Assembly (NCBI RefSeq): GCF_964340395.1
Contig: NC_135559.1
Span: 22,617,121-22,681,120 of the forward strand
DNA: 64,000 nucleotides
Origin: Glandiceps talaboti
Lineage: Eukaryota; Hemichordata; Enteropneusta; Spengelidae
Direction: 5' to 3'
The translations under genes and the position numbers were made by a program. Below, in pieces: positions 58,001 to 64,000 of this stretch. The first letter of the stretch is position 1. Each line of letters starts with the position of its first letter. The notes under the pieces were generated by a model. The model saw only the letters and a list, made by a program, of their open reading frames with translations. It did not search any database and had not been told where the DNA came from.

Positions 58001-61000
58001 GATAAGTTTCTAGTAGATTGTACATTGACAAGTTTCTAGTAGATTGTACACTGATAAGTTTCCAGTAGATTGTACATTGATAAGTTTCCAGTAGATTGTA
58101 CATTGATAAGTTTCCAGTAGATTGTACATTGATAAGTTTCCAGTAGATTGTACACTGATAAGTTTCTAGTAGACTGTACATTGATAAGTTTCCAGTAGAT
58201 TGTACATTGATAAGTTTCCAGTAGATTGTACATTGATAAGTTTCCAGTAGATTGTACATTGATAAGTTTCTAGTAGATTGTACATTGATAAGTTTCCAGT
58301 AGATTGTACATTGATAAGTTTCTAGTAGATTGTACATTGATAAGTTTCTAGTAGATTGTACATTGATAAGTTTCTAGTAGATTGTACATTGATAAGTTTC
58401 TAGTGGATTGTACATTGATAAGTTTCCAGTAGATTGTACATTGATAAGTTTCTAGTAGATTGTACATTGATAAGTTTCCAGTAGATTGTACATTGATAAG
58501 TTTCTAGTAGATTGTACATTGATAAGTTTCCAGTAGATTGTACATTGATAAGTTTCTAGTAGATTGTACATTGATAAGTTTCTAGTAGATTGTACATTGA
58601 TAAGTTTCCAGTAGATTGTACATTGATAAGTTTCTAGTAGATTGTACATTGATAAGTTTCTAGTAGATTGTACACTGATAAGTTTCTAGTAGATTGTACA
58701 CTGATAAGTTTCTAGTAGATTGTACATTGATAAGTTTCTAGTGGATTGTACATTGATAAGTTTCTAGTGGATTGTACATTGATAAGTTTCTAGTGGATTG
58801 TACACTGATAAGTTTCTAGTAGATTGTACATTGATAAGTTTCTAGTGGATTGTACATTGATAAGTTTCTAGTAGATTGTACACTGATAAGTTTCTAGTAG
58901 ATTGTACACTGATAAGTTTCTAGTGGATTGTACATTGATAAGTTTCTAGTGGATTGTACATTGATAAGTTTCTAGTAGATTGTACATTGATAAGTTTCTA
59001 GTAGATTGTACATTGACAAGTTTCTAGTAGATTGTACACTGATAAGTTTCTAGTAGATTGTACATTGATAAGTTTCTAGTGGATTGTACATTGATAAGTT
59101 TCTAGTAGATTGTACATTGATAAGTTTCTAGTAGATTGTACATTGATAAGTTTCTAGTAGATTGTACATTGATAAGTTTCCAGTAGATTGTACATTGATA
59201 AGTTTCCAGTAGATTGTACATTGATAAGTTTCTAGTATATTGTACACTGATAAGTTTCTAGTAGATTGTACATTGATAAGTTTCTAGTGGATTGTACATT
59301 GATAAGTTTCCAGTAGATTGTACATTGATAAGTTTCTAGTAGATTGTACATTGATAAGTTTCTAGTAGATTGTATAATGATAAGATGATAATTATATACA
59401 TCATACATGTGCATGTTTAATTATTTATTCCAATATACATCAGTAATTTATCTCCTTTTTAGTTTGTATAAATTAGTTCATACACATCTGTACATCGTAC
59501 ATTGTACTTTTGTATTGGTTTATTTTTCACGTTGTTCCCATAAAACACTATCAAATGCTTGTTTTTATGTTGAAATATACCAGTAGTCTTACTTTTTCAA
59601 TCTTTATTTGATTCTAGAACAAAGAAGTGTGGCATGAAAGCAATTTGATTTTTAAATGAATTTTTTTTTTTTTTGATATTTAACAAAAAATGAATTCATT
59701 GTCACCAGTGATATATAAATGTTTTTTGCCAAATACTATTACATATTTTGGTACTAAGACATGTATTTGTATATGTGTACTATCTAACAAGAGTCAAAGT
59801 AACAAATACATGTACCAGTAGGCACAGTACTCGAAAGGGCTTTCTCACTGAACAGACATCAACCCATTTAATAACAATACATGTACTTGGTATTGATATT
59901 AGAGACTCAGCAATAGAGTGACAGCCTTGCAAACCAAATTTCTTTATAAATCTGAATCCATGATTTCTTCACATCACAAATCATATATGTACATGTATAT
60001 CCCCTGATTGTACTGGCATTGCAGCTGGCTACTTACTATTGGTGGGGGAGGGGGGGGGGGTGTCAAGAAACTTCTACAAAATCTGACTCTCCACAGAATA
60101 AAATCTACAATTTGTGACTAGTGGCTGAAACTCAATCATGTATGAAAGACTGGTCCATGGCAGAAGTTGGTGATGGCCTTGTGTCCTAGCTGGTCAAAGT
60201 GACAGAAGTTGGTGATGGCTATGTGTTCCAGTCAGCCAAAGTGGCAGACGTTGGAGGTGGCTATGTGTCCCATAAGGATTGGCGATTGTTTCATTGATAA
60301 TTTACAAAATGAAAACCTAATAACAATCCAAACTCATGTCATAACAATTACAATGTACAGTATGGATACCATCAACATTGATGATAAACTACAGTACAGT
60401 TACTAGCAGAAAATGCCCACTTACATACATGTACATGTATAGATGAAAGATACAATTTTAAACATTAAGAATTTGCTCCAAAGTCTGAGGCCTCACCAAG
60501 GAAACAACTTTACTCAGTGCAGCACTTTGACATGTACATGTATTTATAGTCTAGTTCCTGACGACTGTGTTCCAATTTACACTACGTTAATCTTCACATA
60601 TAACAGTAATGTATGAAGATAACGTACTGTAAATCAGAAAACAGTCATCAGGAACTAGAGTAATGTATCTGTTGCAAGAGATAAACAAGCGACCTATCGG
60701 TCAGAATAGCTCCGCTGTTTTTTTTTTAATTTAATTTTTTATTTTGGTGACATGTAGAAGTGGTTCAGGTCTTCAGCTCTTCGAGTCACTATGCAGTTTT
60801 GTTTTAGTGATGCAATAAAGTGGTTAGTGGTTTCATATGATGTCTCACTATAAAACACATTTTACACAGAAGTTGGTAATGTATTGTACTTTTATACCAT
60901 AGTCACCATTTTATAACAAAAATCTACTGTTATGAAAAATTGCACAAAATCTCAGAAAAAAATGACTGGGAAATGCACACAAAAAAAAGAAAAAAAGAGG

Positions 61001-63886
61001 ATTTTGAGGTTGGCTATAAGTAATTCCAGTGTCTTACAGCTGTAACCCTGGAAAATTTTAATGAAGAATGAAATAAACTAGGGATCTAAAATAATTTTGA
61101 GGCAATTTGAATTTCAATTTTCTAACAAATTTACAAAGTCAACAACATTCAACTTGTTCTAGTTGTGGTAGATATATATAGGGAAGAAATGTATTAATCG
61201 CCATCTTAGTTTCCGTACGGCGACAATCTCAAGTACCCGGAAGAGAGTCATTCTCAGCCATACGTTACAGTGGTAACACTCGTTCATGTTCGGTTACCTT
61301 TCACAAAGAAAACACAACGAAATGGTTGAAATGATCTTTTTTTTAATTTCTTTTCATCACAACAACAAAATCTGCGTGATCAAAAGTGTTGTAAACTAAA
61401 CCAGAAAGAATTATCGGACTGGCTAAACTTCCCGATGAACTGGAAGGTCCTACTACTTCCAAGTAAGCCTCGATATAGCTGCAATAATTGTAGCGTCTTG
61501 TTGCGGTTTTGTGGGTTTTTTCGTCTGTTTTGGTGACTTTTTAAGTTTTTGTGTTTAACCCGCACGTTAGGTGCGGGTTAAACACAAAAACTTAAAAAGT
61601 CACCAAAACAGACGAAAAAACCCACAAAACCGCAACAAGACGCTACAATTATTGCAGCTAGCCTCGATAGTACTATAGTACGTGAGAAAATCGTCTCAAA
61701 CTAGCTATACAACTTTCAAAATATAACTTTACATGTCTTCATTTGTTAGAGTTATACAATTCAAGACGGGTTTTCACTCGAAAACAACAATTCTGTGAAT
61801 AATGACACTCTGAACGCAGCGATTTCTCGGACGATGTTACCACTGTAACGTATGGCTGACAACGACTTGCTTCCGGGTTAGTCCCTCGTGCATACGGGTG
61901 GATTGTCGGCGATTAATACATACATGTACATCGTCTGATATTTTAATTCACAGTGTTTTTTGTGACCGACGCCTGTCAGCAGACTCTGCCATTTTTTTCA
62001 TCATTCCATTTTATTTAAACTTTGTACTTGACATCTGCAATATTTATAATTCTCAACAAAATACCTCAACATGCCTCACTTCGCTCGTACTCAAAGCAGC
62101 CCCGCACGTAGTCCTGCTTGCATACGGAGGAATTCGGGACTCGATTCTGACAATTGTCCCTCCCCCTCCGGTGTTTAGAGTCAAGTCAGTAATACAGACT
62201 CGTGCACCCGAGGACTACCCCGCGCGGTATGATCACTGACACTGATGACATGATGAGAGAGAACCTTTTCGGATTTACATGTAAAACGGGGAAAGATACG
62301 CAAAACATAATGCAAAGTCTGAAGCCAAATTAAAGTTGTAATTATTTTGATTATTCTAACTTGCCAAATATTTGCATTTTGGAAAGGCAAGACACGTTCA
62401 TGTCGTTTAACTTTAATGTGAACTGTCGGCCATATTTAAACTTCAACCGCATGCCTGGCATGCCCTTCCTTACGCAAGTTGTCTGAATTCTGGTTCACTG
62501 TCATTCAAAATTGCACGACAATATAGAATTAACCACAAGTTACATGTTATCTGAAAACATCACACTTTTATAGTGGGTCTGAAGTGTGATTTTAGTGAGT
62601 ACTAAGAACGTCCTGTGTTGATACTCAAGATACTTGCTGTGGAAAATCGCTCGGTCGAATGAGGTCACCTTCAACTTCTGGTCGAATCAGGATAGAGTAT
62701 GCAAATGAGGATGTTGCGGATTGGCTGATGATGTAGAAGGGTGCAGAATTGGATTTGAAGTTTACAACCCTGTTTCGAACAAACGCTTGTCATTTGGGTG
62801 CCCAATGCGTAGAATTATTACTATAGCACGTATTACATTGCTTGTTTGACGTCAATAGTGTCTTTTGAAAAGTGGCAGTTTACTTAAAGTCTCGTCGACT
62901 GATTTCCAATATGGCGTCGGTCATTATGCTCATTAACATATTCATTTTCTTTTCAAATTACAAAAAAAAAATCATAAAAAATAAAAATGAGGATGTGCTG
63001 ACTTGAAATTAACAAATCTGAGTAAGCTACCCCCTGCGCATCAACACACCAGATATCAAAGCAATCTAATAAGAGGTTTTCAAGGAGTTGATGAAAATGA
63101 CATTTTATGAAAAAAAATCATAAAAAATTGAAAATGGCACAGATCAACTTGGCATGAACAAATCTGAATAGCCTCCCCCCAGGGAACATGCACACCAAAT
63201 ATCGAAGAATTCCGACTGTCACTTATGGAGTAGATAGTAAAAATATAAAAGTTTGACGGACACCTATGATTCACTCTACTCTCTATACCTCAATACCCAC
63301 CTATACCTAAAGCTACGCTTTCAGCTTTCGCTGACAGCGGAGCTAAAAAGTCACTATCTTCAGCCTTACTAACAGATGACACGACAATCTACTACATTGT
63401 ACCTAGGCTGAACACTTGTGGAAGCACACTCTGTGTATAGTCTAGTTCCTATACGGTATCGTTACGATTTACACATAGAGACCACACTAACTCTGTGTTA
63501 GAACTGTGAGATGAGTCTTCCAATTTGTATCCAAGTACAATACTACAAATTACAATCTCAACCCAATTAGTAGTTTCATTTTCTATATCTGTCCTGTTGA
63601 CGTTGTTATTCATTTGCTGAAATAAACTAATACATCTAATCTAATTATTTAATGCATTGGTAGTGCTGCTTGCAGACAGAGTCAGGGCTCGATTCTGACA
63701 TGTCCCTTCTAAGTTCTATATGGAATGAGTCCACACTTTGCGTCTGCAAGTAGGACTGTGATAATGATTGATATACACATTGGTAGACGCCATAATTGAA
63801 ACTTACTTATGAAGAAAATTCGGCCTTATTGTGTAAGTATTTTCAGCCTGGGGTTCCTCTATCACCACTTGCTCTTCCTCCGTCAT
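54037..63886 (-). CDS. DYNLT2B: DYNLT2B (TCTEX1D2), dynein-2 light chain, five exons
   Basis: Joining five exons gives a complete 131-residue protein with matching phases and GT-AG sites throughout. DYNLT2B is a Tctex-type light chain of cytoplasmic dynein-2, the retrograde motor of intraflagellar transport in cilia. Signature pieces: ENTYTIRPNF (human ENTYILRPVF), FRPVIVKEVIHTVLHEML, RYKYIVQVAIGEQRGEGVKM, RCFWDSDTDNYAQDIFMN and DSLFCVAAAFGVFYY at the C-terminus. Human DYNLT2B is slightly longer at its N-terminus. IGEQRGEG and the FYY end separate it from DYNLT1/3. Intron 1 (~6.9 kb) and intron 2 (~1.9 kb) are swollen by minisatellites; introns 3 and 4 are short. No defect is visible. Confidence 0.9.
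54350..54413 (-). CDS. DYNLT2B: DYNLT2B exon 4
   Basis: TTTTCACAG acceptor, phase 2 entry, phase 0 exit at GTAAGT. It encodes MACRCFWDSDTDNYAQDIFM and N. Confidence 0.9.
54825..54894 (-). CDS. DYNLT2B: DYNLT2B exon 3
   Basis: Acceptor AATACAG, phase 1 entry, phase 2 exit at GTGAGT. It encodes QGMERYKYIVQVAIGEQRGE and GV with split codons on both sides. Confidence 0.9.
54930..55008 (+). repeat. (CAAT)n microsatellite
   Basis: About 19 units with one interruption, in DYNLT2B intron 2 close to exon 3. Confidence 0.95.
55120..56650 (+). repeat. 36-bp minisatellite, about 42 copies
   Basis: The unit is TGTATGTAAGTGTTACTTCA TCTCACTAAACTACAC. It fills most of DYNLT2B intron 2. A block of about 290 bp (from ACTATACTGT near 55876) is repeated near 56300 with shared rare variants. 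The unit length (12 codons) makes long repetitive frames that are not genes. Confidence 0.97.
56798..56931 (-). CDS. DYNLT2B: DYNLT2B exon 2
   Basis: Acceptor GTTGTAG, phase 2 entry, phase 1 exit at GTAAGA. It encodes FRPVIVKEVIHTVLHEML, NDRQYDGEETTNWCKSIS and DEIKQRLK, the first two helices of the Tctex fold. Confidence 0.9.
57070..59380 (-). repeat. 26-bp minisatellite, about 88 copies
   Basis: The unit is ATTGTACATTGATAAGTTTC TAGTAG, with C/T and A/G variants that recur in patches. It lies in DYNLT2B intron 1. Confidence 0.97.
59385..60548. other. DYNLT2B intron 1 sequence
   Basis: No exon is seen. Around 60145-60275 a ~50-bp unit (GACAGAAGTTGGTGATGGCT ATGTGTTCC) is present about three times. 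A poly-G tract lies near 60050. Confidence 0.5.
60549..60660. repeat. Imperfect inverted repeat, ~50-bp arms
   Basis: TCTAGTTCCTGACGACTGTG ... TTACACTACGTTAATCTTCA is mirrored by TGAAGATAACGTACTGTAAA ... ACAGTCATCAGGAACTAGA. It is a MITE-like hairpin. Its end TAGTCTAGTTCCT also occurs at 18484 and 63438. Confidence 0.75.
61189..61921. mobile_element. Inverted-repeat element hosting a nested hairpin
   Basis: ATGTATTAATCGCC at 61189 is mirrored at 61908-61921. Further inward CGACAATC, CCCGGAAG and CAGCCATACGTTACAGTGGT are mirrored too, giving ~95-bp imperfect terminal repeats. No clear target duplication is visible. The 61476-61660 hairpin lies inside. Confidence 0.6.
61476..61660. mobile_element. 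185-bp perfect hairpin insertion with 9-bp TSD
   Basis: 90-bp arms are perfectly complementary around a 5-base loop GTTAG at 61566-61570. The ends are TAGCTGCAAT and ATTGCAGCTA. GCCTCGATA stands immediately outside on both sides (61467-61475 and 61661-61669), a 9-bp target-site duplication. It is a foldback/MITE-type element, very young because both arms are still identical. Confidence 0.9.
61922..63806. other. 5' part of DYNLT2B intron 1
   Basis: No convincing exon is seen. ATGCAAAT and an inverted CCAAT box occur at about 62699-62726, and ATGGCGTC near 62912, weak regulatory-like words. TAGTCTAGTTCCTATACGGT at 63437 resembles the core of the 48-bp minisatellite at 11430-12256. Confidence 0.4.
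63807..63886 (-). CDS. DYNLT2B: DYNLT2B exon 1 with start codon
   Basis: The ATG at 63886 is the first in frame (the frame stays open further upstream but without an ATG inside the window) and has A at -3. It encodes MTEEEQVVIEEPQAENTYTI and RPNFLH, ending with a split Lys codon at GTAAGT. ENTYTIRP matches the conserved DYNLT2B N-terminus. Confidence 0.85.
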
Positions 63887-64000
63887 TGTGAAGGTGTGTG
63901 TATCTCTTGAAGTTCCCAGTATATGAATGTTAGATTTTACGTCAAACGGTTCAACAACACACAATGTACACTCTAATGGCCGCCTTGACAACAGACAACA
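63887..64000 (-). promoter_or_regulatory. Probable 5' UTR / promoter start of DYNLT2B
   Basis: The sequence just upstream of the start codon includes AATGGCCGCC (63975-63984), similar to the YY1-type element common at animal start sites. This is position-based; no TATA box is seen and the window ends here. Confidence 0.3.

Noticed and set aside
57568-59414. Many frames of 60-117 codons repeating MYNLLETYQC
   Set aside because: 26-bp minisatellite read with a 78-bp period; not coding.
61898-62239. 113-codon frame in DYNLT2B intron 1
   Set aside because: It crosses the end of an inverted-repeat element, has no homology I recognise and no splice logic.

Overview
This is AT-rich animal nuclear DNA: GT-AG introns, short exons, many minisatellites, a Penelope-like retroelement, a LINE relic and tRNA-derived SINE sequence. 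The invertebrate-type KSR kinase fragment (it keeps the VAxK lysine), the abundant ACATGTAC words and the Penelope-like element suggest a marine invertebrate. I cannot name the species. Fewer than 2 kb of the 64 kb looks like host coding sequence.

Left part (1-28.1 kb, + strand). A chain of short exons encodes a kinesin-2 (KIF3B-like) motor, its neck, a linker and then pieces of a KSR-like kinase domain. All splice phases agree, so one open reading frame can run from the motor into the kinase. Two blocks of motor exons are duplicated in tandem. The exon that should carry switch II (DLAGSE) is missing. The introns are full of transposons: a TIR element with a TTA target duplication, a TIR element with a 9-bp duplication that carries a broken RecQ-like helicase, and a foldback-like array. 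This is either a derived chimeric gene or a decaying pseudogene.

Middle (25-48 kb). This is mostly repeats: a decayed LINE whose reverse-transcriptase catalytic motif has been amplified into a 40-bp minisatellite, a SINE, several dispersed repeat families, a 200-N assembly gap, a 7-kb satellite of 40-bp units and a 28-bp minisatellite.

48.0-52.1 kb. Two nearly identical Penelope-like elements lie head to head as a 2 x 2003-bp palindrome with an 85-bp spacer. Each has a reverse transcriptase plus GIY-YIG endonuclease reading frame, an in-frame stop at the same place, and a hammerhead ribozyme downstream of the frame. AT/GT microsatellites flank both outer ends.

Right part (54.0-63.9 kb, - strand). 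This is the one complete and apparently healthy host gene: a five-exon DYNLT2B (TCTEX1D2) gene for a dynein-2 light chain of 131 residues. Its introns hold 36-bp and 26-bp minisatellites, a 185-bp perfect hairpin insertion and another inverted-repeat element. Kinesin-2 and dynein-2 are the two motors of intraflagellar transport, so the window holds a derived anterograde-motor relative near a retrograde-motor subunit. Their proximity may be chance.
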